Notes: generated by a model from the sequence alone, not told the origin. Shown: positions 16,523-25,344, counted from the stretch's first letter. The stretch: DNA of 28,880 nt from an uncultured Lachnospiraceae bacterium (GCA_910586095.1 CAJUHQ010000032.1:1-28880); one strand, 5' to 3'. Made by a program: numbers and translations.

Positions 16523-17917
16523 CTAATTTGAACGACCGCGCAATTGATTGAGTTCTAAAAGTCCTGTCAAGCCTGCCATATAAAAAAGTGGTAAATTATA
16601 AATCATATAGCGTGAGATACACTGAATCATCAGCGCCGTTGCACATACATTTCCTACGATAGTCAGTAGTATCACTGCGAGAAAAGGCGCTGCCATACTG
16701 TTTGGATGCTTTCTCCAACATAGCACAGTCAAGACTATTGCCGCAATATACGCAACGACTGCATACCACACCAAAAAGGATTTCTCATATGCGATCGTTC
16801 TCACAAAGCCCAGCGCAATAACGCAAAGATAATTTTTTACATAACGGCCAAACACCTGCGGCATCAATTCGGCTGAAAGCTGTGCGGCAACTTTGTCTAT
16901 CTCAATCATAAGCTCCTGATATTGTCCTACATAGATTCCTTTTGTCTCATTGACATACCACTTTGCAGGTTCCCCAAAATAAGTAAAGTTTAACTCATCA
17001 TGACACATTTCATGATGCGCTGCCCTGTTTAGTATGCCCCCTGGAGCATATTTATAATTCATGCCATCTGCATCTGCTGTGTCATACATCTCATAAAACA
17101 GTTCCCTAAGTCTCTCGTCTTCAATTGATGCTCCATCTTCGCGATCGGCTACATATAGCACATTGGCAAAAGACATCGCCTTTCCAGATACGCTGCCCAC
17201 CAACAGCCCATTTTCAAGATAATTATAAAAACATACAAGACCTGATCTTGCCACAAATGCCATCACAACAATCAAAAACAATGTTATAGATTGTACGATT
17301 CCTGTTGTAATCACCTTGTTGTGTGATCTGCCCCAATGACTAGATCCATCAAAAAACGACAAAATCCCCATCACAAGCACCCATACCACAAAAAGCACCA
17401 TCATTTGTCCTCTAATTAACGAGAGCAAAAAAAATACCAGAATTGTCCGTATGCTTGCCACTCCGAGCGGCTTTTTGTCCCATATTGCATCTAGAAGGCT
17501 AATCATTGCCAGAGGATATAAGGAAAACAGTACTCCTTCTGTCATCAGCGTGTTTGTCAGAATCAGATGTGTATGTGAAAATACAGGTGTCATGACATGT
17601 GGTGCTAAAAGAATAGCCGTAAAAAGTAGCGACATCGGCATACCCAGTCTCAATCGTCTGCGCATAAATACCATAAAGATTGTATTGGCCACAACAGCCA
17701 AGATATTTTGCAATACAATTATGAGCTGATAACACCCTTCTGGTGAAATAAAACGCATAAGTTGCATAAACAACGCATATCCTGGCTCACGCATAACCAT
17801 TTGACTTTCATATTGGAATGTGTCATTGGTATAGATGGGCTCTCCTATGAACAATAAGCACCCAAAAAATACCACAAATATTCCCAAAAATATAACATTA
17901 CGCCTGTCAAACTTCAT
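16523..17917 (-). CDS. Polytopic membrane protein, putative GT-C glycosyltransferase
   Basis: 464 residues with about ten hydrophobic segments and one long hydrophilic stretch (about 245-345). Just after the first TM it has YTNDTFQYE and MREPGYALF (R43-E-P-G-Y47); an acidic residue in the first extracytoplasmic loop followed by R-x-P-G-Y is seen in GT-C enzymes of the PMT/ArnT type. Such enzymes use polyprenyl-phosphate sugars on the outer face, so it may add a side-branch sugar to the exported glycan. The start follows AGGAGG by 5 nt. Alternatives are a Wzy-type polymerase or an uncharacterised membrane protein; I saw no clear match to a named family. Confidence 0.6.
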   Translation of the reverse strand: MKFDRRNVIFLGIFVVFFGCLLFIGEPIYTNDTFQYESQMVMREPGYALFMQLMRFISPEGCYQLIIVLQNILAVVANTIFMVFMRRRLRLGMPMSLLFTAILLAPHVMTPVFSHTHLILTNTLMTEGVLFSLYPLAMISLLDAIWDKKPLGVASIRTILVFFLLSLIRGQMMVLFVVWVLVMGILSFFDGSSHWGRSHNKVITTGIVQSITLFLIVVMAFVARSGLVCFYNYLENGLLVGSVSGKAMSFANVLYVADREDGASIEDERLRELFYEMYDTADADGMNYKYAPGGILNRAAHHEMCHDELNFTYFGEPAKWYVNETKGIYVGQYQELMIEIDKVAAQLSAELMPQVFGRYVKNYLCVIALGFVRTIAYEKSFLVWYAVVAYIAAIVLTVLCWRKHPNSMAAPFLAVILLTIVGNVCATALMIQCISRYMIYNLPLFYMAGLTGLLELNQLRGRSN

Positions 17918-17952
17918 CCATTCCTCCTACAGCACGCCCAAGCCAAAGACTA

Positions 17953-19269
17953 CTATAATCTCCAATACACATATCCTGCATCTTGATATGCCTTCTTGTC
18001 CAGAATTCCCTTTAAGTCTGTGAGGACCTTCGCCTTTCCACGATTGGCATAGAGTGCATCCAAATCCTCCATACGAAACGCACTATAGGCCTCGTGAGCT
18101 ACTGCTACAATCACCGCATCACAGTCCTTAATCTCCTTTAGGGGCGTAAACTCAATCCCATACAGTTGCTTGGCCTCCGCCGCATCGGCATTGTCGTCCG
18201 TCACCCAAGCTGTGATGCCATATTCCTTTAATTCATTATATATATCAATAATCTTCGTATTTCGGGTATCTGGGCAGTTCTCCTTAAAAGTAAAGCCCAG
18301 AATCGCAACTTTTGCACTCTTTACTGGAATATCCGCCTTAATCAGATTTTTTACAAGATTCTCAGCCACATACTTGCCCATGTCATCATTGATACGACGC
18401 CCCGACAAAATAATCTGAGAATGATATCCTAATTGTTCAGCCTTATATGTGAGATAATACGGATCGACACCTATACAATGCCCTCCCACAAGTCCTGGTT
18501 GGAAATTGAGGAAATTCCACTTTGTCCCTGCCGCCTGAAGAACCGCCTTTGTATCAATTCCCATCTTGTTAAATATAATTGAAAGTTCATTCATAAATGC
18601 AATATTGATATCGCGCTGACTATTCTCAATTACTTTTGCAGCTTCTGCCACCTTAATGGACTCTGCCCTGTACACACCTGCCTCAACCACAAGTTCGTAC
18701 ACATGTGCAATTTCATCTAATGTCTCTGCATCCATACCAGATACAATCTTTGTGATGGTTTCAAGACGATGTACTTTGTCTCCTGGATTGATACGTTCTG
18801 GAGAATAACCAATCTTAAAATCCACTCCACATTGCAAACCAGATTCCTTTTCTAGAATCGGCACACAAATCTCCTCGGTCACTCCTGGATAAACTGTAGA
18901 CTCAAACACAACGATCGAACCCTTTGTCAGATTCTGCCCTAATATGCGACTCGCACCTTCCACAGGGGTAAGATCTGGGGTATGGTCATCATTGACAGGT
19001 GTTGGAACTGCTACAATATGAAACTTTGCCTCCCTCAACTGTGACGGATCGGCTGTAAATGTAACAGTTGTATTTTTGATAACCTCATTTCCTACCTCAT
19101 TTGTGGGATCAACTCCTGATTTGTACAGGTCAATCTTTGCCGTATTTAAATCAAACCCTATGACCTTAATCTTTTTTGCAAAGGCCACTGCAATAGGCAT
19201 CCCCACATATCCTAATCCCACAAGGGACAACTTTTCTTTTCCGTTTACAAGATCCTCATATAAACTCAT
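17953..19269 (-). CDS. UDP-N-acetylhexosamine 6-dehydrogenase (WbpO/TviB type)
   Basis: 438 residues from the ATG at 19267-19269. The N-terminal Rossmann fold has LVGLGYVGMPIA; the catalytic Cys lies in VGGHCIGVDPYYL (C265), and the C-terminal UDP-binding domain has ILGFTFKENCPDTRNTK. YSPERINPGDK is typical of WbpO/TviB enzymes, which oxidise UDP-GalNAc or UDP-GlcNAc at C6 with two NAD+ to the uronic acid, rather than UDP-glucose dehydrogenase. With the WbpP-type epimerase two genes downstream it would supply UDP-GalNAcA. Its leader is almost the same as that of the epimerase gene (AAAGGAGTATGG, start 13 nt on); upstream in-frame GTG and ATG codons at 19278 and 19281 are alternative starts. 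Confidence 0.92.
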   Translation of the reverse strand: MSLYEDLVNGKEKLSLVGLGYVGMPIAVAFAKKIKVIGFDLNTAKIDLYKSGVDPTNEVGNEVIKNTTVTFTADPSQLREAKFHIVAVPTPVNDDHTPDLTPVEGASRILGQNLTKGSIVVFESTVYPGVTEEICVPILEKESGLQCGVDFKIGYSPERINPGDKVHRLETITKIVSGMDAETLDEIAHVYELVVEAGVYRAESIKVAEAAKVIENSQRDINIAFMNELSIIFNKMGIDTKAVLQAAGTKWNFLNFQPGLVGGHCIGVDPYYLTYKAEQLGYHSQIILSGRRINDDMGKYVAENLVKNLIKADIPVKSAKVAILGFTFKENCPDTRNTKIIDIYNELKEYGITAWVTDDNADAAEAKQLYGIEFTPLKEIKDCDAVIVAVAHEAYSAFRMEDLDALYANRGKAKVLTDLKGILDKKAYQDAGYVYWRL

Positions 19270-19325
19270 TTTTATCACCATACTCCTTTCATGTATCGCA
19301 AATCTCGCGTTGAACCTTTTTTGTT

Positions 19326-20432
19326 TTATCTGCGGCCTTTTGTAAGTGCTGCTCTAATTTCGTCCATATAGCTATTCACTACTTGCTGTCTATCAAACTC
19401 CTGTTCCATCTTTTCTCTGGCTTTGTGTCCCATCTGCGCCTTCTTTTCATATGAGAGAGCAAGAAACTTTTGAATAGTTGCAAACAATGAATCCTTGTCA
19501 CGTGGCAAAAAAACAAACCCTGTGACAGCCTCCTCAACTCCTTCCCGACAGCCCGAAATATCTGAGGCGAGTACTGGTCTGCCTGTGGCGGCGGCCTCCA
19601 AGACAACATTGGACATTCCTTCATGATAACTTGGCATCACAACAGCCCATGCCTCTTTATAAAAGGGATGCATCACCTTCTGATATCCCACAAGGTGAAT
19701 AATCCCCTCTTTCTCATACTGAGTGGCTAATTCTTCATAATCCTCCTCATGATATCCTGCCAACTCAAAGATAACATTGGGATGCTCTTTCTTGATCTTT
19801 TTTGCTGCATAAAACAGCTCGTCCATCCCTTTTTCTCTCATAATCCTACCTACATACAAAAATTTGATAGGACTATCCTTATCAGGATACGCCTCATAAC
19901 AATGCCTGTCCAAATTGACGCCAGAACCTTGTACAAGTCTTGACTGTTTTCCAAAAATACCAAATTGTGCAAAAATCTGTTGATTTTTTATATTCTGAAA
20001 AAAAATGCAGGATGCTCCCTTCAACGCAAGCCGATATAAAAACACCACCAGTTTTTGTACACTGCCACCATGTTCAAACACAGAGCCTAATCCTGTAATG
20101 CTGGCAATATATGGAATATGGTGCCAGCGGCAACACACTCCACCATAGATATTAGGTTTAATTGTATAAGACAAAACAACCGCCGGCCGAATCTTTCTAA
20201 TCATCTTGTCATATGCTCCTAAAAGCTTGAAATCTCTAACAGGATTCATTCCGCGCCTATCAAGAGTTGTGTGGTGTATGTGACAACCTTCCTTTTCAAG
20301 CTCTGGCACATTCTTTTCATCTGGCAAGCTAATATGCACTTCAAAATCTTCCTGCATCAAGCGTAGTATCAATTCATTTCTAAAATCATACAACCCACTC
20401 GCAGAATTGGCAAGTATCAATATTCTCTTCAT
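19326..20432 (-). CDS. GT4-family glycosyltransferase, PglA-like (second sugar)
   Basis: 368 residues. The opening LILANSASGLYDFRNELI and the later SITGLGSVF follow the pattern of PglA/WbpZ-like transferases that add GalNAc to the lipid-linked first sugar. The donor side has YVGRIMREKGMDE and the EX7E motif SYHEGMSNVVLEAAATG (E271, E279). It starts one base after the ATP-grasp stop, so the genes are likely coupled; the nearest Shine-Dalgarno-like sequence lies within the previous gene's end. Position just after the PglF/E/C-type genes supports a role in adding the second sugar, but the donor is inferred. Confidence 0.82.
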   Translation of the reverse strand: MKRILILANSASGLYDFRNELILRLMQEDFEVHISLPDEKNVPELEKEGCHIHHTTLDRRGMNPVRDFKLLGAYDKMIRKIRPAVVLSYTIKPNIYGGVCCRWHHIPYIASITGLGSVFEHGGSVQKLVVFLYRLALKGASCIFFQNIKNQQIFAQFGIFGKQSRLVQGSGVNLDRHCYEAYPDKDSPIKFLYVGRIMREKGMDELFYAAKKIKKEHPNVIFELAGYHEEDYEELATQYEKEGIIHLVGYQKVMHPFYKEAWAVVMPSYHEGMSNVVLEAAATGRPVLASDISGCREGVEEAVTGFVFLPRDKDSLFATIQKFLALSYEKKAQMGHKAREKMEQEFDRQQVVNSYMDEIRAALTKGRR

Positions 20433-21407
20433 CTATACACTCGATACCTCATCTACTAACATGATCTCATTATATTTCATCATAACCTTTCCTGTTGCAT
20501 AACCGCCTATTTGTTTATCGTTTGCCTTCCCTGCAAGATTATTCCGAATCAGCGTCATGTGATCCACACCACAGGCATATGCATGGGGATATCCTCCCCC
20601 AAAACGTGGATTGACCTCCGAAAAGTAAAACACACCATCCTTTTCAAAAAGATCTATATCAATCTGCCCCACGAAACCATTTTCCTTCACAAAGCGTTCC
20701 ACCTGCTCAAAAAGTCGACTATCCTCAAAGGAAATCGCCTTGTCTGTCTCTCCTGCCCGCATCACCAACTTTTTCTTGGCAAATAGAGAAACCACCTCAT
20801 GACTAATTAAATCAATATAACAATCTACTCCAATTTCCTGACCATCCATATATTCTTGTATCATCATAGAACTGCCTTGACGATACAGCCACTCTGCCGT
20901 CTCCATATCTTGTGCTTTGGCAATCTGAAGGCTTGCACTTCCCCTCACTGGTTTCACAAACACAGGAAAGGACACTTCTCCTGCACAAACTGCCTCCTGA
21001 AAACATGTAAGATCGACATAAGACTTTGCACAAGGATATTGATGTTTTTGCATCCAATTATAAAGCTGCCATTTATCTAATGTACGCTCGCACAATTCAT
21101 AAGAAGATCCTATCACCGTAATGTTCAATGCCCTAAACTGCTCCTCATTCGCAGCAAGCAACGACAATTCTGGATCAATCAGCGACAACACGCCACAAAT
21201 CGACTCTTTTCTACAAATATCTAAAATCACTTCTATATAGTCTGGTTGTGTGATACGCGGAACAACATAATAGGCATCTGCCTCATATAACGCAGGTGCA
21301 TATGGACTTGCATCTGTGCAAACAATCCTTCCTACTCCTGCAAACGCTTTCTTGAAGTATTGTACCACCTTATTGCGTGTGCCACAGCTTAATACAAGCA
21401 AATTCAT
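20433..21407 (-). CDS. ATP-grasp ligase (CarB-like), likely modifying the amino sugar or glycan
   Basis: 324 residues. The pre-ATP domain starts MNLLVLSCGTRNKVV. The ATP-grasp fold shows PVFVKPVRGSASLQI (K152 and the glycine loop), MIQEYMDGQEIGVD and the metal-binding EVNPRFGGGYP (E264, N266). ATP-grasp enzymes join a carboxylate to an amine or thiol through an acyl phosphate. The start at 21405-21407 follows GAGG by 6 nt; the frame is open upstream to 21524, but that part is a structured leader. It sits between the phosphoglycosyl transferase and the PglA-like GT, where one might expect a PglD acetyltransferase. A role in attaching an amino acid to the 4-amino group is plausible but unproven. 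Confidence 0.8.
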   Translation of the reverse strand: MNLLVLSCGTRNKVVQYFKKAFAGVGRIVCTDASPYAPALYEADAYYVVPRITQPDYIEVILDICRKESICGVLSLIDPELSLLAANEEQFRALNITVIGSSYELCERTLDKWQLYNWMQKHQYPCAKSYVDLTCFQEAVCAGEVSFPVFVKPVRGSASLQIAKAQDMETAEWLYRQGSSMMIQEYMDGQEIGVDCYIDLISHEVVSLFAKKKLVMRAGETDKAISFEDSRLFEQVERFVKENGFVGQIDIDLFEKDGVFYFSEVNPRFGGGYPHAYACGVDHMTLIRNNLAGKANDKQIGGYATGKVMMKYNEIMLVDEVSSV

Positions 21408-21420
21408 CATTTTCCTCATT

Positions 21421-21481
21421 TCTGCGCTGCTTTCTGCGCATGACGAGTTTGTGGCAAGCAGCGCGCAGACACAAATCTCGT
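21421..21481 (-). other. Structured mRNA leader of the ATP-grasp gene, possible pseudoknot
   Basis: On the minus strand ACGAGATTTGTG (21470-21481) pairs with CACAAACTCGT (21443-21453) with one bulged base. The 16-nt loop contains a segment that pairs over 11 bp (2-nt bulge) with AAGCAGCGCAGA (21421-21432), next to the ribosome binding site. Nested and pseudoknotted folds compete. No T-run is present. Confidence 0.45.
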
Positions 21482-21505
21482 GATTGAAAATTTTAATTTT
21501 CAATC
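21482..21505. repeat. Perfect AT-rich palindrome between pglC-like and ATP-grasp genes
   Basis: Arms GATTGAAAATT and AATTTTCAATC (11 bp each) are separated by TT. It may be an operator-like site or an mRNA hairpin. It is followed on the minus strand by the structured leader. Confidence 0.45.
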
Positions 21506-21536
21506 TTATATCTCCGTCAAACACAAAAATTTTTTC

Positions 21537-22181
21537 TCAGACCTGCTCTTCTTTTTGATGTGCTTTTATGCGCTCTTGTCTAATTTTAGCAAAATTTCCT
21601 TCTGCCTGACTAGTATCCACTGTGATATCTTCATGAACAAACACCTTTTTCACTGTCAGGAAAAAAATCTTCACATCCAGTCCAAAAGACAGATTCTTTA
21701 CATATTCTACATCCTTTGCAAAGCGTTTATCCCAATCCAACAGATTTCTCCCATTGACCTGGGCAAGCCCTGTCAACCCTGGTCGCACTGTATGGCGAAG
21801 CCGCTCTTGTTGTGTATAGTAGGGTAAGTAGCTTACTAGCAATGGTCTAGGGCCAATTAGACTCATATCCCCTTTTAGAATATTCCAGAGTTCTGGAAGC
21901 TCATCTAAGCTTGTAGCCCGCAAAATCCGTCCAAACTTTGTTAGACGTACTGCGTCAGGCAACAGATTCCCCTCTTCGTCACACTCCTGTGTCATAGATC
22001 GAAACTTACATAGTTTAAAAATTTTTTCATGAAAGCCTGGGCGCTCCTGGTGAAAAATTACAGGACTTCCTAGCTTAATACGAACTAACACTGCTACAGT
22101 AATCAAGACAGGACTCAACACAAGCAACGCTGTCAGTGATATGATAATATCCAATACTCTTTTCACATATTTCTGATACAA
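21537..22181 (-). CDS. PglC-like monotopic phosphoglycosyl transferase (bacterial sugar transferase)
   Basis: 214 residues, the small single-domain form. One N-terminal hydrophobic segment (about 10-34) with a Ser-Pro in its centre matches the re-entrant helix. KFRSMT (59-64), the catalytic D93-E94 dyad in SLDELPELWNILKGD and GPRPL (110-114) are all present. The enzyme moves a phospho-sugar from UDP-sugar to undecaprenyl phosphate and so starts the repeat unit at the cytoplasmic membrane. Small PglC-type members prefer UDP-diNAcBac or related dideoxy amino sugars, which fits the two genes upstream. The start is TTG at 22179-22181; the Shine-Dalgarno AGGGGG is about 12 nt away. Confidence 0.9.
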   Translation of the reverse strand: MYQKYVKRVLDIIISLTALLVLSPVLITVAVLVRIKLGSPVIFHQERPGFHEKIFKLCKFRSMTQECDEEGNLLPDAVRLTKFGRILRATSLDELPELWNILKGDMSLIGPRPLLVSYLPYYTQQERLRHTVRPGLTGLAQVNGRNLLDWDKRFAKDVEYVKNLSFGLDVKIFFLTVKKVFVHEDITVDTSQAEGNFAKIRQERIKAHQKEEQV

Positions 22182-22219
22182 TTTAAAACCATACCCCCTT
22201 CTTTGCCTGCCTCTACACG

Positions 22220-23359
22220 TTATACAAAAAATCCTCTGACAATCTGTATAATTTGATCCATGTCCTGCGATGTGTTTTTAATATCACTTGGCAAACACAG
22301 CCCTCTATTAAAAATATCCTCACCAACACTGATGTCTTCATCTGTATGCTTAAAAAAGCGACATTCTGCAAAAACGGGCTGTAAATGCATGGGTTTCCAG
22401 ATCGGTCTGGACTCTATGTTCTTGGCATCTAGCGCATCCATAATCTGATTGGGCGTCACCAGACAACCTTTGCGGATAGTCATACAAGAAAGCCAATTAT
22501 TAGCATCGCCATCTGGATTCATTGGATTCATCGAAATGTCTGGAAGATCTGCAAAAGCAGCAGTGTACTGTTGATATAATTCTTTCTTTTTCTTTTTGTG
22601 TTCCTCTAAATGAAGCAACTGTCCTCTGCCAATCCCCGCAGTCACATTGCTCATGCGATAATTGTAGCCTATCTGAGAATGTTGATAGTGTCTTGCCGGA
22701 TCTCTTGCCTGCGTCGCAAGAAAGGTTGCCTTTTGTACCAGATCCTGCTCTTGTGACACTAACATACCACCTCCTGAAGTGGTGATAATCTTATTTCCGT
22801 TAAAAGAATAGATTCCTATTCGTCCAAAAGTTCCTGTATGCTTTCCCTTATAAGTAGAGGAAAGCGATTCGGCCGCATCCTCAATTAAAGTGACTTGATA
22901 CTCCTTGCAAATCTCTAAAATCTCATCTAGTTTGGCAGGCGTCCCGTACAGATGCACACAAATCACTGCTTTTGCATGAGGATACTCCTCCAATGCTTTT
23001 CGCAGTGCAACAGGTGACATATTCCATGTATCAGGCTCTGAGTCAATCAATATAGGAACTGCCTTCTCATAGGCAATCGGATTGCACGTTGCCGAAAAGG
23101 TAAGATCAGATACCAGAACCGCATCGCCCTGTTCAACGCCAGCTAGCTTCAATGCCAAATGTATCGCTGCTGTGCCTGCACTTAGCGCCGCAGCGTACCC
23201 ACATCCTGTATACGCCGCCATCTCCTGTTCAAGCGCATTGACATTTGGTCCAAGTGGTGCTACCCAATTGGTATCAAACGCCTCCTGTACAAACTGTTGT
23301 TCTTCTCCATGCATAGTAGGAGAAGACAAATAAATTCTTTTTCCCTCTGACAAACCCAT
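22220..23359 (-). CDS. DegT/DnrJ/EryC1/StrS aminotransferase (PglE-like)
   Basis: 379 residues, the normal length. PLP-dependent sugar aminotransferase with SAGTAAIHLAL (60-70), EDAAES (160-165) and the Schiff-base lysine K190 in SFNGNKIITTSGGG. GIGRGQLLHLEEH and the C-terminal layout agree with the family. It would move an amino group from glutamate to a UDP-4-keto-6-deoxy-HexNAc made by the dehydratase encoded just upstream, yielding a UDP-4-amino sugar, as PglE does. The gap to the dehydratase gene is 41 nt. AAAGGAG lies only 3 nt before the ATG; a TTG two codons later is better spaced and could be used. Confidence 0.9.
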   Translation of the reverse strand: MGLSEGKRIYLSSPTMHGEEQQFVQEAFDTNWVAPLGPNVNALEQEMAAYTGCGYAAALSAGTAAIHLALKLAGVEQGDAVLVSDLTFSATCNPIAYEKAVPILIDSEPDTWNMSPVALRKALEEYPHAKAVICVHLYGTPAKLDEILEICKEYQVTLIEDAAESLSSTYKGKHTGTFGRIGIYSFNGNKIITTSGGGMLVSQEQDLVQKATFLATQARDPARHYQHSQIGYNYRMSNVTAGIGRGQLLHLEEHKKKKKELYQQYTAAFADLPDISMNPMNPDGDANNWLSCMTIRKGCLVTPNQIMDALDAKNIESRPIWKPMHLQPVFAECRFFKHTDEDISVGEDIFNRGLCLPSDIKNTSQDMDQIIQIVRGFFV

Positions 23360-23400
23360 TCACTCCTTTACTCAAATCCACAGGAAGCCCCCCTACATAC

Positions 23401-25275
23401 TTACTCCTCTTTATCTCCATTTTTTAATGGTATATATGTGGGCACAATCTCCTGTATCAACGGACGCACATCTGTACATTCGTTTTCTACTGCACGTTTT
23501 AAATTGTCGAGTTGCACATAAAAGCGTGACTCGTCAAACTCAATTGGTTTACCGACATGAATCAGCTTATTGGCCGTATCGGTAAGACCTTCCTCACTCA
23601 TCAAAAGTTCCTCGTAGAGCTTTTCTCCAGGTCGAAGTCCTGTAAACTCAATCTTAATATCCTCATCAATCTTATATCCCGATAGGCGAATCAAATTTTT
23701 GGCAAGATCCAAAATCTTGACAGGCTCCCCCATATCGAGAACAAAAATTTCCCCTCCTTTTGCATACACACCTGCCTGAAGCACGAGCGAAACCGCTTCA
23801 GGAATCGTCATAAAGTAACGAATAATATCAGGATGTGTGACGGTCACAGGACCGCCCGCCGCAATCTGTTTTTTAAACAGTGGAATCACACTTCCATTGC
23901 TGCCAAGCACATTGCCAAATCGCACTGCCACAAACTCTGTGTCATAATGCCGATTGTATGTCTGTATAATCATCTCACAAATCCGCTTGCTAGCCCCCAT
24001 AATATTTGTGGGATTAACTGCTTTATCTGTGGAAATCAGCACAAATTTCTTTACACCATTTTGTACAGCAGCTTGTGCTGTCTTCCATGTGCCAAATACA
24101 TTATTCTTGATCGCCTCATTAGGACTGACCTCCATAAGCGGAACATGCTTGTGAGCCGCTGCATGATAGATAATATCTGGATGATACTCTTTCATAATAC
24201 TGTTGACGCGATTGGTATTTCTCACAGAAGCAATTAACACCACCAAATCTAGTGCTGGATATTTGTAACGCAACTCCTGTTGAATCTCATACGCGTTGTT
24301 TTCGTAAATATCTACAATAATCAGGCGCCCTGGCCGATGACCTGCAATCTGACGGCAAAGCTCACTTCCTATAGAACCACCGCCGCCCGTTACCATGACT
24401 GTCTTTCCCTTCACATAGTTTAGGATTGAATCAAGATCGACTTTGATCGGATCACGCCCAAGTAAGTCCTCCACATCAATGTCACGCAACTTGCTGACAT
24501 TTACCTCTCCGTTTACTAATTGATAGATACCAGGAAGCGTGCGTAGTTTGCAGCTCGTTTCCTTACAGATTTCTACAAGCTCCTTCATTGTAGCGCGGTT
24601 TGCTGACGGAATGGCCATAATAATCTCGTCAATGCCATAAAGCGCCGCATATTCCACAATTTTATCTCTTCCGCCCACAATTTTTATCCCTTGTATAAAT
24701 CGTCCCCATTTATTTTCATTGTCGTCAATAATACACTTGATTGTCATAGTACTATAGTTGCTGTTGATAATTTCCTTAATCACCGTATTTCCTGCATCTC
24801 CAGCACCTATGACCATCACGCGAATACCATTCTTTCTATTGAGTGCCTTGTGACGCATACTACGCGCAATACGATACGAAAACCGGCTAAACATAGTCGC
24901 CGCCGTAAGAACTAGCGCATACATAAAATAATAACTTCGCGGAATAGGATACTGAAGAATATTAATTTCCAAAAAATTTAGTACTGCGCTCAAAAAGCAT
25001 GCCGCCACAATGTTTTGGACCTCCGCAGTCCCCGCAAAAGCCCACAAACTATGGTAAAGTCGAAACAGATAAAAAACCACCACTGTTATCATAACATTAA
25101 TTACCATAGAATTCCATGCAGAACTCAAATAAATCTCTGGAATATCTTGATAATGCATTTCAAAGCGAAGCCACAATGGCATAATGCTGGCTATACACAC
25201 CATCATCACATCAATGATAACAAGCACAATACGTCTTTGCAAAAGCTGTATATTCACTTTGTTCAATAGTTTCAT
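23401..25275 (-). CDS. Membrane-bound UDP-N-acetylglucosamine 4,6-dehydratase (PglF/WbpM/CapD family)
   Basis: 624 residues. Four N-terminal TM segments (about 14-36, 56-73, 88-107, 113-131) precede a first nucleotide-binding fold (VIGAGDAGN, 155-163) and the catalytic dehydratase domain with VTGGGGSIGSEL (295-306), T416-D417-K418 and M426-x3-K430 in place of the usual YxxxK. These features define the long PglF/WbpM/CapD group that converts UDP-GlcNAc to UDP-2-acetamido-2,6-dideoxy-4-keto-hexose. The start at 25273-25275 follows AGAGGAG by 8 nt; 12 further codons upstream are open but lack a good site. It is followed directly by the aminotransferase and phosphoglycosyl transferase genes. Confidence 0.92.
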   Translation of the reverse strand: MKLLNKVNIQLLQRRIVLVIIDVMMVCIASIMPLWLRFEMHYQDIPEIYLSSAWNSMVINVMITVVVFYLFRLYHSLWAFAGTAEVQNIVAACFLSAVLNFLEINILQYPIPRSYYFMYALVLTAATMFSRFSYRIARSMRHKALNRKNGIRVMVIGAGDAGNTVIKEIINSNYSTMTIKCIIDDNENKWGRFIQGIKIVGGRDKIVEYAALYGIDEIIMAIPSANRATMKELVEICKETSCKLRTLPGIYQLVNGEVNVSKLRDIDVEDLLGRDPIKVDLDSILNYVKGKTVMVTGGGGSIGSELCRQIAGHRPGRLIIVDIYENNAYEIQQELRYKYPALDLVVLIASVRNTNRVNSIMKEYHPDIIYHAAAHKHVPLMEVSPNEAIKNNVFGTWKTAQAAVQNGVKKFVLISTDKAVNPTNIMGASKRICEMIIQTYNRHYDTEFVAVRFGNVLGSNGSVIPLFKKQIAAGGPVTVTHPDIIRYFMTIPEAVSLVLQAGVYAKGGEIFVLDMGEPVKILDLAKNLIRLSGYKIDEDIKIEFTGLRPGEKLYEELLMSEEGLTDTANKLIHVGKPIEFDESRFYVQLDNLKRAVENECTDVRPLIQEIVPTYIPLKNGDKEE

Positions 25276-25344
25276 AATGCCACTCCTCTCAGGCACTACC
25301 TGCCTTCTCAACCAAATCTACAGCAAGTCTCACCTAGCCCACAT

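Noticed and set aside
21408..21524. N-terminal extension of the ATP-grasp protein
   Set aside because: The extension translates the palindrome and structured leader into a Cys/Ser-rich peptide; the inner ATG with GAGG gives the expected domain start.
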